NCBI GenBank assembly: GCA_032717465.1 | Contig: CM064732.1 | Coordinates: 25,470,297 to 25,534,296, forward strand | Source of the DNA: Coenobita brevimanus | Taxonomy: Eukaryota; Arthropoda; Malacostraca; Decapoda; Coenobitidae | DNA length: 64,000 nt | Direction of reading: 5' to 3' | Shown: piece after piece, positions 22,807 to 35,086 of the stretch | Numbering within the stretch: position 1 is the first letter of the stretch | How the letters are laid out: each line of letters opens with the position of its first letter | Program-made: the position numbers and the translations under genes | Notes under the pieces: generated by a model | Told to the model about the DNA's origin: nothing | Seen by the model: the letters and a program-made list of their open reading frames with translations, nothing else | The model's database searches: none

Positions 22807-23478
22807 AAAATATTCTATGAAGAAATAAAAAAAAAAAATCAAGCAAGAAAGCATCAGCTAACGTTAGGAAAGCAGGGAGCAGAGGAGGTAGAGGAAGAAA
22901 AATAGGAAAACAAATATTGCTGGGGATATAAGTTATTAGAACTGAAATGTAGCAGAAAATAGCCACAGGAGGCAAGAGAAGAAACTAGGAAGTGGAGGGG
23001 ATGAAGGAGAGACGGAGGAATCGAAGGAAGAATAGAAGGGAACTAAGAGAGTGGCGAGAGGAAACTAACTGAAGGAGGAAGGGACGGATAGAGGGAAAAG
23101 ACGGAGAGAGAAACGAAATGGGGCTGGGTGGTGAGAGGAAACTAGAAGAAGGAAGAAATAAAGAATGGAAAGAGACTGGAGAGACAGAAAAGAGAAAGGG
23201 GAGAGGAAGAAAATCAGCTTGTAGTTAGAGACAGAAAGCTAAAAGGAAGGAAAAATTAGTAACGAAGGATAGGAGCATAGGGAGAGGACGAGAAAAGGGA
23301 ATGAAAGAAGACAGGAAGAAAGGTAGAAAGCGAGAAGGAAATAACGAAAGAAGGCTGTATGAAAGGAAAGAAGGGGAAACGTATAGAACACGAAAAGGTT
23401 AAGGAAAAATAGGTAGGAATATGAGAGGAAAAGTTAAAAGTACGCTTGAAAAACAGACTGGTAAAAAAAAAAAAAAAA
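22600..23478. repeat. Polypurine (GA-rich) tract
   Basis: Almost 900 bp of strand-asymmetric G/A-rich sequence with a (GA)n core at 22750-22802 and an A-run at 23464-23478. Antisense open frames here are S/F/L/P low-complexity artefacts. Confidence 0.8.
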
Positions 23479-23514
23479 CGAATGGGCCTATGTTGCAAAA
23501 TCAACAGTTCATTT

Positions 23515-23751
23515 TGTACCCCCTCCACAATATGTCTACCCCCGATGTATATATGTCCCCTCCCAATGTATACATGCCCCCACTAAAATTGCTGACCTAG
23601 CACGCTTTTCCACGCCTGAACGAAGGCGTCATTGCATCAGTTCTTAGCAGGCAGCCAAGACGGGCGGACTATTTTACTGTGAGCTTGTAATAAACTCCTT
23701 ATCTAGCTGTTTGTACACGGAGTTTCTATCACCAAAGTATTGCAAGTTACA
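23515..23751 (+). repeat. 5' LTR of the env-bearing gypsy element
   Basis: TGTACCCC...GTTACA. It has TCAGTT at 23637-23642, fitting an arthropod initiator, and no clear TATA box. AATAAA at 23689-23694 is a probable polyadenylation signal. Differences from the 3' LTR are a C-run indel and about seven substitutions, mostly transitions. Confidence 0.88.
23637..23642 (+). promoter_or_regulatory. Candidate initiator (TCAGTT) in the 5' LTR
   Basis: TCAGTT matches the arthropod Inr consensus. GGACT about 28 bp downstream of the A resembles a downstream promoter element. The same arrangement is in the 3' LTR at 35664. Start site not proven. Confidence 0.4.
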
Positions 23752-23753
23752 TT

Positions 23754-23776
23754 TGATAGCAGCGGTGTTTCGAACC
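23754..23776 (+). promoter_or_regulatory. Primer binding site, tRNA-Leu-like
   Basis: AGCAGCGGTG followed by TTTCGAACC closely fits the complement of the 3' end and T-arm of metazoan tRNA-Leu(UAG). The expected leading TGG is TGA here. It lies 2 bp after the LTR. tRNA identity is from memory of tRNA sequences, not a search. Confidence 0.5.
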
Positions 23777-25013
23777 ATCAGATTCTGACCGCCTCCTTGG
23801 ATTTTTTGTGATAACACAAGATACACAACGTCTCGCATCTCCCAGCCTCGCACCTCCTCAGTGCCTCTAGTGGTATAATACCTTGGCTGTGCTTTCCGAG
23901 TGTACAATTTTTCTCACCAGTGCTCACCTCTCAAACAACCCCACCCACACGCCTTGTTCCTGACCGCAAGTGTCACCGTCGCCGACCTACGCACCTGTTG
24001 CACCTGTTCCCAGCACCTGTTCCGAACTCATCATAACTCCTGCCCCCACGTTGCCACTTATCACCGTCTGCCCACTGCCTGCCCACCACCATTCTCTGCA
24101 TTTGCAACTCAACAGCTCTACACCTGCCTTGCACCAACATCTGCCCTCACCACCCACCACCGGCCTCCGCCGCCACCACTTCTGGTCTGCATTACGGAGC
24201 CTCCTAAGACCGCCACTCCCTGCCGGTGAATCATCGTGGCGTCTCTTCTCCTCTCCGCCCGGCTGTCTCTCCACCACCACCCCGCCTCGCCCCGCCTCAC
24301 CCCGCCCCACCCCAGCCCAGCTACGCCCAGCTACCCCTGCACGTCATACATCTCGCCACTCCCGTCTCTACTGTGTAACTATAGTATCTCTTTCCTTTCT
24401 ATAGAGATTATCCTCGATTTTCTCTACAGATTGGATATTGTAAATATTCCATCTCATTTCCATTACCCCGTTTTCATCTTCACCTACGTTATTTATACTC
24501 CATCTCATCCTTCACATTTTATTTAAACCATCCATGCCCACACCTTCATTCATTTTCACACCTACTCGTGTATTCCATTCTCTCATTGTTATTTATACAT
24601 TTCCACCTACGTATCCATCTTCATCCTTTCATTTTCCATTCCTGCATTAAATGTCATACTTTCCACGTCAACCGCTTAACACCAGCCCTCTCGCCCCGGA
24701 AATATGACCTGATCATACCCCGTCTGCCGACTCTAACACAATCACTCATTTACGCAGAGGCAAAGTGTACCACCGCCCTGTACCTGAGACTCCCGTTTCA
24801 CTTCCCGCAGAATCACTTACTACCCATCCTACACTCATAAATCCAGATACCTCCTCCTCTACTCCTGCCTCTACACTCCCTTCTTCTTCCTCTACTCCTT
24901 CCCCTGTCGTTCCCTCTCCTGCCTCCCTCCATACCCCGTCTTGCTCGCCCTTAACTGCCACTACCTTCTCTCTCTCCCATACCTCTCCTGCCGCCACTTC
25001 TGCACTACCAGCC
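23777..25013 (+). other. Leader of the gypsy element
   Basis: About 1.24 kb between primer site and the first good gag methionine. C/T-rich with short P/S/T-rich open frames; the frame containing gag is open from about 24765. I do not see a convincing start upstream of 25014, but a longer gag starting in this segment cannot be excluded. Confidence 0.45.
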
Positions 25014-26024
25014 ATGGCCAACCCTCCACAGTCTATCTATCTCGACGATGCCAATCGTCCCAAATTTACCAGCTAGGACCCAACTTGGTCTGTCTATGAT
25101 TTCCTCAGAGAAGTCGAAACAGAAATACACAATAGACAAATCATCGATGAATCGCTCAAAGTGGCCTACTTCATGGGTCGCTTGCACCATGTCAAATCGG
25201 ACATCGGATCCGCGATCCGTGCAGGACATTTTGATAGCATTCGTACCTTTGCTGATTTTCGTATGGAACTCATCAGCCTTTGTTGCCAGCATTCAAATAC
25301 CGCGTCTCTCATGGGATTCATTAATCTCCTAAACCAACTAGATGAGGACTTGCACGTCCCAGCTCAATATGCCAAGCTCCGCAAAGCTGCCACCGCCATG
25401 AAAGCAACTAGTAGCAAGATGCTTCAATTACTGGTAGGCACAAAATGGTTAGAAGACAAGAATGGCGTTCCAATGCTTTCACTCACCAACTTTGCTGACT
25501 TAATTGGTTACCTGAGATTCCTTCACTGGCTAACTCCTAAACAGCGAGAGCTAGCCATGGAAATCGGTTTCAATCCAGGAGATAAAATTATTCAGGTCAC
25601 TAAAGTCATTCATGAAAGAACAGGTTCGAACTACACGCGTCAGGGCACCACCCAACCCTTGGCCTCCTCAGTCTGTCACACCTCCACTATCCCAGACCAA
25701 TCTCGCTCCCGTCCCACCACACGCGGCAGACCTGCCACACATCGTTCTCCTACCGCAGGTCGTGATCAATCTAGCACCCAACGGAACAGACAATCTTCGA
25801 TTCCTTGCTGGTACTGTGGTCATCCTGGACATCGAGCATCCAGTTGCGACCGTACATACAGACGTCCTCACTCCCAAACCAGACAGCGTACGCCTTCCTG
25901 CTCACGTCGTCCACACTGCAAATACCACAAATCAAGCAAGACTCACACCACTGAGGAATGTCGTTACCTCAACTGCCAACAGTCGGGGGAAGCGCCACAA
26001 CCGTATTGGACCAATATCACATAG
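25014..26024 (+). pseudogene. Gag of the env-bearing gypsy element, one in-frame stop
   Basis: Structural nucleocapsid polyprotein. The chosen start is the ATG at 25014 (MANPPQSIYL), the first in-frame methionine before the conserved body. A TAG at 25074-25076 interrupts it after 20 codons; the frame then continues uninterrupted to 26024. The body has a Q/L-rich capsid-like region. A basic S/R/T-rich tail carries one CCHC knuckle, CWYCGHPGHRASSC (25806-25847, CX2CX4HX4C), and a further C/H cluster, CKYHKSSKTHTTEEC. It overlaps pol by at least 66 nt with pol in the -1 frame, suggesting programmed -1 frameshifting in the parent element. Confidence 0.78.
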
Positions 26025-29000
26025 AACCAGAAACCCAACTCCCCATCCGCCATGTAGGTCCCATAACATCCTCGGGTTTAGTCATTCTCGGAAGCAGTCA
26101 TGACATACCAACGTCATTCTTCTTAGACACAGGATCTATAGTAAATCTCATCTCCGAAAATTCCTTACAAATTATTCATCGACATCACAACCACGTCAGT
26201 TTCCTAGAACCACCAGACATTCGCCTATGTGATGTCGAAGGCGCAGAGTTTAAGGTTAAGGGAAGAGTCATCCTTGAAGTCAAACTCCACAGAGATTTGC
26301 CCCCTATCCCCAGTGACTTCCATGTCACTAATGACTTGCAGTATCCCACAGATGCCCTTATTGGTTTCTCCACCATGGCACAACACTCCATTGCATTATT
26401 ACCTGCTTGTGGTAGTATAGACATTTCTGGATTCCCGGTTTACACTATGGACTGTCCCCATCCTGTTCTTACGATCAAATCAGTCCTTCAATTCCCTCTG
26501 TCCCTATCACTACCAAAAAGTCCAACCCAGCCCAAACCACCACTATCATCATCTGAGAATACAGAGATCATTCCTTTACTGACTGCGAGCAAGGACATAA
26601 ATTCCTCAATGTCTACTGATACATCATCTCAGCCTTCGAACATGGCTCTTACCTCCTCTCCTGACAACACTATCGCTGACTCAGACATGTCTCAGTTACC
26701 TACCTCACACAGTCTGAATGATCTTCTCCAACATGCAGAGACGAAACGTGCAGTAACGAATACGTGCACAATTTTGTTACCGCATGAGTTCACCAAAGTC
26801 TCTGTTTGTGTTGCCGGTGCGAAAGAAGGAGTGGATGTACTAACACTACCTGAGACGTGTTGTGTGAATGGCTTGACTTATGAGTCAGCGTGGTGTACAG
26901 TCTTAGAGAACAGTTTATGCTACCTGTACTTGCTCAATGTCACAAATGCTCCACTAAAACTTAAAAGTGGTGTAAAGATTGGAGACTCCCTAGTATACCC
27001 AGCGGCTGTAAAGATGTGCCAGGATTCCTCAATTCCTACTATTCAGACTGATGATAGTACGCCAATTGGATCTGCGCCGACATATTCACCCGATATGCTC
27101 TCACATCTCACTTGCACAGATTTCCCAGAAAATACGCCTCAACTCCTCGACCTTCTGACCTCGTACAGAAACGTGGTTGCCTTACCCGGTGAACTGATGG
27201 GTAGAACAGACCTTGTCAAACATACGATTGAACTACTACCTGGAACTCAGCCGATTTACATACCAGCATATCGATTTCCTCACAGCCAGAGAAAGCAGAC
27301 AGATCAAATGGTACAGAACATGTTAGACCAAGACATTATTGAACCCTCCGTCAGTCCATGGAATAGCCCACTTTTCTTAGTACCAAAGAAGGACGGCAAC
27401 TTTAGACCAGTAGTCGACTATCGTAAGGTCAATTCTGTCACCGTTCCAGACCGTTTCCCGTTACCCGTCCTCACTGATTTGCTAGAATCCCTTGGTGAAA
27501 ATAACGTAGTCTTTTCATCTTTAGACCTCCTCAGCAGGTACTGGCAGGTCGAAATGGAAGAGTCCTCTCACCCAGTTACAGCCTTTAGCACCCCTTCCGG
27601 ACATTTTCAGTTTAAGAGACTCCCTTTGGTCTGAGAAATGCTCCTTCCGTGTTCATGCGACTTATCCATTCAGTCTTCAGCGGTATGATGGGACACTCTC
27701 TTTTTGCTTACCTAGATGATATCATTATTGTGAGTAAATCCATCCCTGATCATTTTACCAAAATCCAGCAAGTCTTTGAACGCCTCCAGCTCGCAGGCCT
27801 GAAAATCAATCTCAGTAAATGTGACTTCCTGCGAAAGAAAATCAAATTCCTAGGCCATGTCATAGATGCACAGGCATTCATACTAATGAGGATAAAACTA
27901 AGGCGATCATTAACTTCCCAGAACCTACAACTACCGAAGCTGTACGAAGTTTCCTGGGCCTCAGTGGCTATTATCGTCGATTCATATGGGATTATGCAAA
28001 GATCGCCGTTCCTCTGACCCACTTACTCAAGCAGAATGTGCCATTAGTTTGGACTAACGACCAGTCACAGGCCTTTCAAAAGCTAAAGACAGCTCTTGTA
28101 AATGCCCCTGTTCTAGCATTCCCTGATTATACCACACCCTTCCTTCTCTGCACAGATGCCTCAGGCACTGGACTTGGTGCCGTTTTGATGCAACTCGATG
28201 AAGCATCAAGGAAGCGCGTAATAGTGTATGCTAGTCGCACCCTTACAACCGCTGAACGTAACTACAGTGTCACAGATCTCGAAGCGCTAGCGGTAGTCTG
28301 GTCCTTGAAACATTTCAGAGATATAGTCTATGGTTATCCAGTGCATATCCAAACAGACCACCTTCCACTATGTGATTTGTTCAAGAATTGCAACCTAACA
28401 GGTAGGTTAGCTAGATGGTCTGTCATCATCCAGGACTTTAATCCCACTTTTCAATATGTACCAGGCAAGTTGAATGTAGTCACAGACGCACTCTCACGTC
28501 ACGTAGCAGCAGCTATAACATCACTGCAGCCCGAAATAACTGAAAACACTACACTAACGTCAAAAGTTGTTCGAAACTTTCAGCGCCAAGACCCCATGTG
28601 GTCCAAAGTCATTTATTTCCTAGAATCTGGCGATGCCTCAACCTTACCTACTCTGCCAGTATCACTAGATGAGTTCATGCTAGATGATGATTTCTTGTAC
28701 AGGAAAACACTGCTAACAAGCAAAGATATGCCCAATCGCGAAGTACGCCAACTTGTTGTCCCCACTGCCCTGATCCCAAAGGTTCTTCATATTGTTCATA
28801 ATACTCCTCAAGCTTCCCATCCAGGTAAAGACTGATGCTTGCACCAAGCACGTCTCAAATACTATTGGCCAACCATGCGCCGCGATATCAATGCCCACTG
28901 TGACTCTTGCCTCTCCTGCCACCGCCACAAAGGATCAACCGGCTTACCAGCACCTCTCTTACAATACCCAATCCCATCACGACCATGGGAAACTGTCTCC

Positions 29001-29936
29001 ATCGATCTCTTAAAACTACCTCTCACAGAATCTGGCGCTGAGTACTTGTTCGTAGCGGTCGACCACTTCTCCCGCTACTGTGTCCTCGTACCCCTCTCCG
29101 ACAAGACCGCGAAGAGCGTTGCACATGCCCTTGTAGATCACGTAATTTGCCCGTTCAGTACCCCTCATACCATTCTTACTGACAATGGTACAGAGTTCAA
29201 CAATAGCCCTCTAGATGAGATCTGTCGCCGCTTTCATATCAGTAAGTGCAATGTCGTGCCTAACCATTCGGCTTCCAATGGCCTTGTAGAACGCCACAAC
29301 CGAAAAATCTTAGAGTGCCTCAGACATCTAGGGTCCCATAGTTCGTCCTTGGATGACTGAATTCCCCAAGTGGCGTCCTCCATCAATAGTTCCGTCAATG
29401 CATCCATTGCTGAATCTCCCTTTTTGGTCCTCTTTGGTTTTGACAAGGACCTCCCATACTCTCTCTTATCCTCAAAGCCAGGACCCATCTACAACATGGA
29501 TGATTATGTTAAACTAAAATTGGCCAACTTCCAGACAATCCACCAGTATGTCCAATCCACTTTGGCTTCCTCTCAGGAGGACATGCTGCAGCGCCAACAT
29601 AAGTCCGCCTCTCCTATCACTATCAATGTAGGCGATCTTATCTTTGCTCATTTCCATACGCGTTCCTCTAAGTTGGATGACAAATTTACAGGGCCCCACC
29701 ACGTCCTCACTCAACAAGGCAACAAATTTCACCTCCAGGACCTGTCCACTAAGGACACCAGATGGGTCCACGTCGATGACTTAAAGCGAGCACCCCATGG
29801 CCTCGTGTTGGACGAGTCACTTACACAACCTCCTGCCCACTCTTCCCCTCCTCCCATCCCTCAGTCTACCTTGTCTCCAACTATCCCTCAGTCTCCTTCC
29901 TCTCCACCTCCACCTGCTCATTCATCAACCAATTAA
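25958..29936 (+). pseudogene. Pol of the env-bearing gypsy element (PR-RT-RH-IN), four lesions
   Basis: Protease with FLDTGSIVNL (about 26120). RT has WNSPLFLVPKKDGNFRPVVDYRKVN (in two halves, 27360-27440), SSLDLLSRYWQVEM and AYLDDIIIVSKS (about 27705, catalytic YLDD). RNase H has the four acidic positions in LLCTDASGTG, TDLEALAVV, IQTDHLPL and VTDALSR. Integrase has a CDSCLSC zinc block and catalytic D at 29004, D at 29181 and E at 29289, giving D-x58-D-x35-E spacing. The C-terminus is P/S-rich. Lesions are one-base frame changes near 27628 and 27885 and TGA stops at 28833-28835 and 29358-29360. Catalytic residues themselves are preserved. Confidence 0.85.
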
Positions 29937-30200
29937 TATCGGTCCAAACTGCGCTCTGCCCATCAACCTCTTCACGACCTCCCCCATTTCAGAGGAGTAG
30001 ACTGTAGCACCAGTCGAACAGGGCAGTACTCCCGAGGTTGATGGCAAGCTGGTGACAGGGAGAGCTGGAGCTCCCGTTTCACCAGCCCTCAGGACTTGAT
30101 CCTGACCATCTCCCTTTTCTGAACATTTTCAGTGCATTCATTTACACAGAGAGTAGGCCAGCATGCTCTCATGATACCTCTACCTTCAACTGTCTACACC
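29937..30200 (+). other. Segment between pol and the nested LINE
   Basis: Contains the border between gypsy DNA and LINE copy D. The homology with copy C begins only at 30201, so part of this segment could be the LINE's 5' UTR. Position of the junction not resolved. Confidence 0.4.
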
Positions 30201-33200
30201 ACACTACATGCGCATAACATATCACACCTTCTATTCACATCTTTAGTAATGGCCGCTGCAATCTCACAATCAAATGAGGTGGTATCTCGGATTGCCACCA
30301 CCGGCAGGGTAGGGCTGGAGGCACAGGGTCCTCCCGGTCGCTATCAAGCGACTGTGCCGGCAGCGACTGTTGCTATTTCCGGGAATGCTCGTCGGCGAAG
30401 AGGTGACGGTGTGGCCTTATTCTTTACCAACATCCGCGGCCTTACCACAAATTTAAACTCAGTTCATTTTTTCCTTCAGTCCATATCCCCTTTGGCCCTT
30501 TTCCTCACAGAACCACAAATCTCACCCTCTACCGATATATCTCCATTTTGTTTTCCCGGTTACCATCTCCTTACAAACTTTCGAAACAAGGGCGGCACCT
30601 GTTGTTATATCAAATCCCAATATGCAGTTGATACTATTTTAAACTTCACTTCATCCAGTTTTGATTACTCATTATATAAATTAAATTGCCAAAACATTAC
30701 CAAATATATCTGTGTAGTTTATCATTCCCCCAATGCTTCTTCGGAACCCAGTGTATTTGATTCCATATCCACTCAGTTGAGTAACCTTGACCTTGCCCTT
30801 TGCAATGAAATTACCATTTTGGGTGATTTTAACATACACAGTGTTGAATGGTTATTGCATTCTGCCCGGACTGACGACGCTGGTCTAGAATGCGAGCTGT
30901 TTGCGGAATCGTTTAATCTCACCCAGTTGGTAAAGCAACCAACCAGAATACCTGATAATCCTGACCATAATGCCCATCTCTTGGATTTATTCTTGACAAA
31001 TAATCCAGATCAATACAGGATAGAGGTACTGTCACCACTTGGATCCTCTGACCACAATCTCATCAAAGCCTCATTAGTTAACCCTCCTACACCTCCCCAT
31101 TCCGAACCTGTCAGGGTGACTCGATGGCACTTTGACAGGGCAGACTGGGATGGATTTAGAAATTATCTTGCTGATGTTCCATGGCAGTCTTTCTTCTCTA
31201 GTGATCCCAATTCTACCCAGTCCCACATTTGTGACTTGGTACTAGCTGGTATGGATTTGTTCATACCAAGTCAACAATTCACTAAAAGATCAAACTCTCC
31301 AAAATGGTTTGATGGCAATTGTGCCAGAGCAACAGCCCAAAAGTCATTAGCATATAACTCTTACTTAAAATCAAAAACACCTGAATCACTCTCCCAATTT
31401 AGAATTGCTAGAAATCATGCAAAAGCTGTATTAAATTTATCTAAATCAAACTTTCTTCAAAGGCAAGCATCAAAACTACTTAATAACCCTAATGACAATA
31501 GAATATTCTGGTCAACTCTTAATTCTTTCAATAATAACTTTAACAAGTCATCTTCCATTCCCCCACTAAAATCTTCAGATGGCAATATTACAAATGACCC
31601 ACGTGGGAAAGCAGATATCTTTGCTAGTACCTTTGCAAGAAACTCTACCATAGATGATACCAGCCAGAATGTCTCAGTACTGGAACTTGATTCTCCCGAA
31701 ATTGCCCCACTTAAAATACAGACAAGATTTGTAAAATCCATCCTAGACAATTTACCTACCAACAAAGCTCCAGGTCCAGATGGAATTCCGCCATTTGTTT
31801 TGAAAAAGTGTTCCCCTGAACTTGCCTCTGTCCTAGCTAAATTATTCAGACTATGCATACGTACTTCTTTATTCCCAAATTCATGGAAAGAAGCCAATAT
31901 CCACCCAGTTCCGAAGAAAGGAAGTTCGTCTGACCCCTCCAATTACAGACCAATAGCTATCACATCTTCTCTTGGTAAGGTATTTGAAACTTTAATTAAT
32001 AAGCATATTGTTAAACATCTTGAATCCAACAATTTAATTAATGATAGACAATACGGTTTTCGCCACGAAAGATCCACCATTGACATACTCAATCTCTTAA
32101 CTCATACCATCCATCAGTAAATTGATCTTTTTGGAGAAACTCAAGCAGTAGCTCTTGATATCTCTAAAGCTTTCGACAGAGTATGGCACCATTCCCTGCT
32201 CTCCAAACTCCCTTGCTATGGACTAACGTCTTTTGTTCCTTTGATTTCTTCTTATCTTAGTGACAGGAAAATAAGAGTAAAAGTAGATGATGTATATTCG
32301 AATTTCCACTCAATTAACGCGGGCGTGCCGCAGGGATCAGTTCTGGCGCCAACCCTATTTCTGGTTCATATTAATGATCTCTTATCTGTCACTCACAATC
32401 CCATTCACTCATATGCAGATGACTCAACACTACATAGTTCATTCACACTCAGACATCCATTTACAAAGTCTAATATCTCTACCTCTCAACTCAGTACAGC
32501 CATCTCCATAAATCAAGATCTATCTACAATCAGTGAATGGGGACAAAACAACCTTGTCTCTTTTAATGCTAGTAAAACTAAATATATACAGTTTACTAAT
32601 AGACAGATATTGCCAGATTCGTACATTACCTTCAGTGCTACTAATATTCCCATCTCCTAAAGTATTGAAATTCTTGGTGTCTCACTTAACAATGCCCTCA
32701 GCTGGACCTCTCATGTCAGATCACTTTCTAAAACCGCCTCAAAGAAACTTGGATTATTGTACAGAGTCCGTAACTTCTTCGCCGATGAGCAGTTAGCTAT
32801 AATTTATAAGAGTCATGTGCGCTCTCAGCTTGAATATTGCTCACCCTTGTGGAATGGTTGTGGAGAGGTTGCATTAAGACAACTAGACAAAATTCAGAAT
32901 AAAGCTGTTAGAATCATTAACAACCCTGCCATTACATATAAACTACCTCCCCTGCAAGTAAGAAGGAATGTTGCCTCCCTTGCATTATTTTACAGATATT
33001 TTTTTGGCAAATGCTCAGACGAAGTTGCGTCCATGGTGCCACCTCCCCATGCCTTCCCTCGTGCTACACGGGCATCTGGTAGCGCTCATGACTGGAATGT
33101 TACTCAACCATATTGCAGAACTTCTGCCTATCAGAATTCTTTCATTCCCCGAACTGCATCTCTCTGGAACTCGCTTCCCCAGAGTTGTTTTCCTCCAAAT

Positions 33201-33318
33201 TTCAACCTACAACTGTTCAAGTCTAACTGTTACAGATATTTTATGAACAGAGGGCACCAGTAATCTGGTGTATGGATTATTTTTTTTTCTCCATTTGTTT
33301 TTCCTTCCTCCGTTCTGT

Positions 33319-33349
<31 letters not shown>
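30201..33349 (+). mobile_element. Poly-A LINE, copy D, nested between pol and env
   Basis: Near full-length copy of the family also seen at 13029-16164, ending in a poly-A tail of 27 A at 33323-33349. It lies between the pol stop and the env start of the gypsy element in the same orientation and is therefore younger than that element. Its 5' boundary may extend up to about 260 bp left of the coordinate given. Confidence 0.85.
30249..33263 (+). pseudogene. LINE D endonuclease-reverse transcriptase, 1,004 codons with two nonsense codons
   Basis: A single frame from the MAAAIS methionine to NRGHQ, with no frameshift and only two stops: TAA at 32118-32120 and TAA at 32658-32660. Endonuclease landmarks are LFLTEPQIS, YICVVYHSPN, ILGDFNIHSVEW and GSSDHNLIKA (the SDH block intact, unlike copy C). 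RT landmarks are NKAPGPDGIPPFVLKK, NYRPIAITSSLGK, DRQYGFRHERSTIDIL, ALDISKAFDRVWH, AGVPQGSVLAPTLFLVHI and HSYADDSTLH. There is no separate ORF1 in the visible sequence. The low number of lesions suggests a fairly recent insertion. Confidence 0.87.
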
Positions 33350-33377
33350 TTAACTCTACCCTGATTTTCTAGGTACG
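33350..33377 (+). promoter_or_regulatory. Candidate splice acceptor upstream of env
   Basis: CTCTACCCTGATTTTCTAG, a pyrimidine tract ending in TAG, stands just before GTACGATG, whose ATG opens env. Env of errantiviruses is made from a spliced subgenomic RNA, so an acceptor here fits. The donor was not identified. Confidence 0.4.
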
Positions 33378-35086
33378 ATGTTAGCGATCTCCCTGCTGGC
33401 AGTGCTGACCCTCCTGGGGTCTGGGTCAGGTCAGGACGATGGTGGAGTACATCCCGGGGCCTTGGTCGGCTCGGGAGGCGAGGTAATGCTTATCGAAGAC
33501 GTAGCCTCTTTGCGCTACGATCTTGCGCCCCTGTCCGACTTCGCCATTGCACTACCTGCCTATGCGCACCAGCTCTGCGGAATCAGGACCCATCTCACGG
33601 CCCTCATGGGGACACACAACCCGAATGAGTATCTCTATAACCTTTTCCTCCCACTCTCCTGGCAATTGCAATACATAAATAACGATTCACTGAGCTCAAT
33701 GACACATTTTCCATTCCGACACCCGTTGGTCATTCTCGTGTGAAACGAGGTCTCTTCGACTTCGGCAGTGAGATTCTGAGTGGCTTGTTTGGCGTTGCTA
33801 CAGCCCGTGACATTTCTGGCTTCAAATCTGATCTCACTCATTTAACTTCAGCCCTAGAATCACAACGGCGAGTCATTAAAATCCAACACACTATGTTACA
33901 GAGGCTCACGACCCAACTCAATGAAGTCACGTCCACTCTAAACAATTTCACCGATATCTTACAACGCCACCTTTCAGATCTCAACGTTATCTCTCAGTTC
34001 TTCTACCTAAAACTCAACATGGACAATCTCCAACTGGCCACTGACTCTCTCCTGTCTCAAGTCTCTCCCTTGGTTCGTATCCTGGTCGATGCTGTCAATG
34101 GATGTGTCACTGCCGACTTAGTACCTGTCTCAGCTCTCCGTTCTGTCCTGGAATGGGCTCACTCCACCTTCGGTCTCTCCCCAGTCCTCCCCTACTCCTC
34201 CCTTGAATATTATTATCCTGTTCTCGAAGCCACTCTTCTCACCACATCCGTCATCGTCCATATTCCTCTCCGTTCTGCCATACCCTTTAACCTTTTCCAC
34301 ATCATTCCCTTCCCTTTCCGCCTCAACAACTCCTTATTACAGGTATCTGTTCCTTCAGAATATTTCCTCCTCTCCCATGATCATCTTTCCGTTGCCTTCC
34401 TTTCTTCCACAGACCTCCAGCCATGTACCTCCCTTACTCCGACCTCTCGTCTCTGTGCTGCCCACCTTTTCGCTATCTTCCCTAGCAGTGCTACACCCTG
34501 TGAGTCTGCTTTAGTTCGCAACCATTCCATCTAATCGGCCTGTTCTTTTGTCCCAGCTCCTGACCTGCCGGTCCACCATGCTCACCTCAACCATGTCCAG
34601 TACTTCTTCTTTGCTGTTCCCATCTCTGTCACAATCATGTGTCCTGGTTCTTCAGTTCGATCCGTCCCCACTAGTGGTCTCTACAAAGCACCTGACTATT
34701 GTACCGTCAAATCAGAGTCCGTCATCACTTACGCCACTTGCTATCACCAAGCTGTCCGTAAACACTCCTATGACATATTTCAACCAATCGACATGCCTTC
34801 AACCCTACCATCTGCCAACATTACCATCACCTCCCCTAACTTGCGCATGCTAACCTTTCTCAATGACAGTGATTTCATTATGGATCAATTTTCTCTGGCC
34901 TTCAGCCGTTCATGGGTTCATCCAACAGTTGTGTTTCCCCCTGTGGTTATCGCTTTCATGGGTTTTCTCCTCATCATATGTGCAGTGCATTGTTGTGTCA
35001 GAAAAATGGAACGTCAGCTCCAGGAAATCAGAGTCGCTACAGGCATAGTACGCCCTACACGTGATGTAGAAACTCCCCGTACTTAG
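33378..35086 (+). pseudogene. Env-like glycoprotein gene (baculovirus F/errantivirus type), broken
   Basis: The first frame (33378-33743) starts with a hydrophobic signal-peptide-like segment (MLAISLLAVLTLLG). A frame change between 33683 and 33741 leads to the second part, which opens at a furin-type RVKR site (33737-33748). Next comes a GLFDFG...LFG segment resembling the fusion peptide of F-type envelope proteins. A heptad-rich stretch follows (about 33830-33990). A TAA interrupts at 34532-34534, after which the same frame continues to 35086. Near the C-terminus is one hydrophobic membrane segment (about 34920-34995) and a short basic cytoplasmic tail. Known F-type Env mediates membrane fusion; this copy is disrupted by both lesions. 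Confidence 0.75.

Noticed and set aside
22437..22820. Frames across (CA)n and (GA)n tracts, and all (IY)n, (THTH)n, (RE)n and (LS)n translations
   Set aside because: Pure translations of microsatellites.
23900..24526. P/S/T-rich frames as gag or a host gene
   Set aside because: Frames overlap on both strands, have no domain and lie in the leader of the LTR element.
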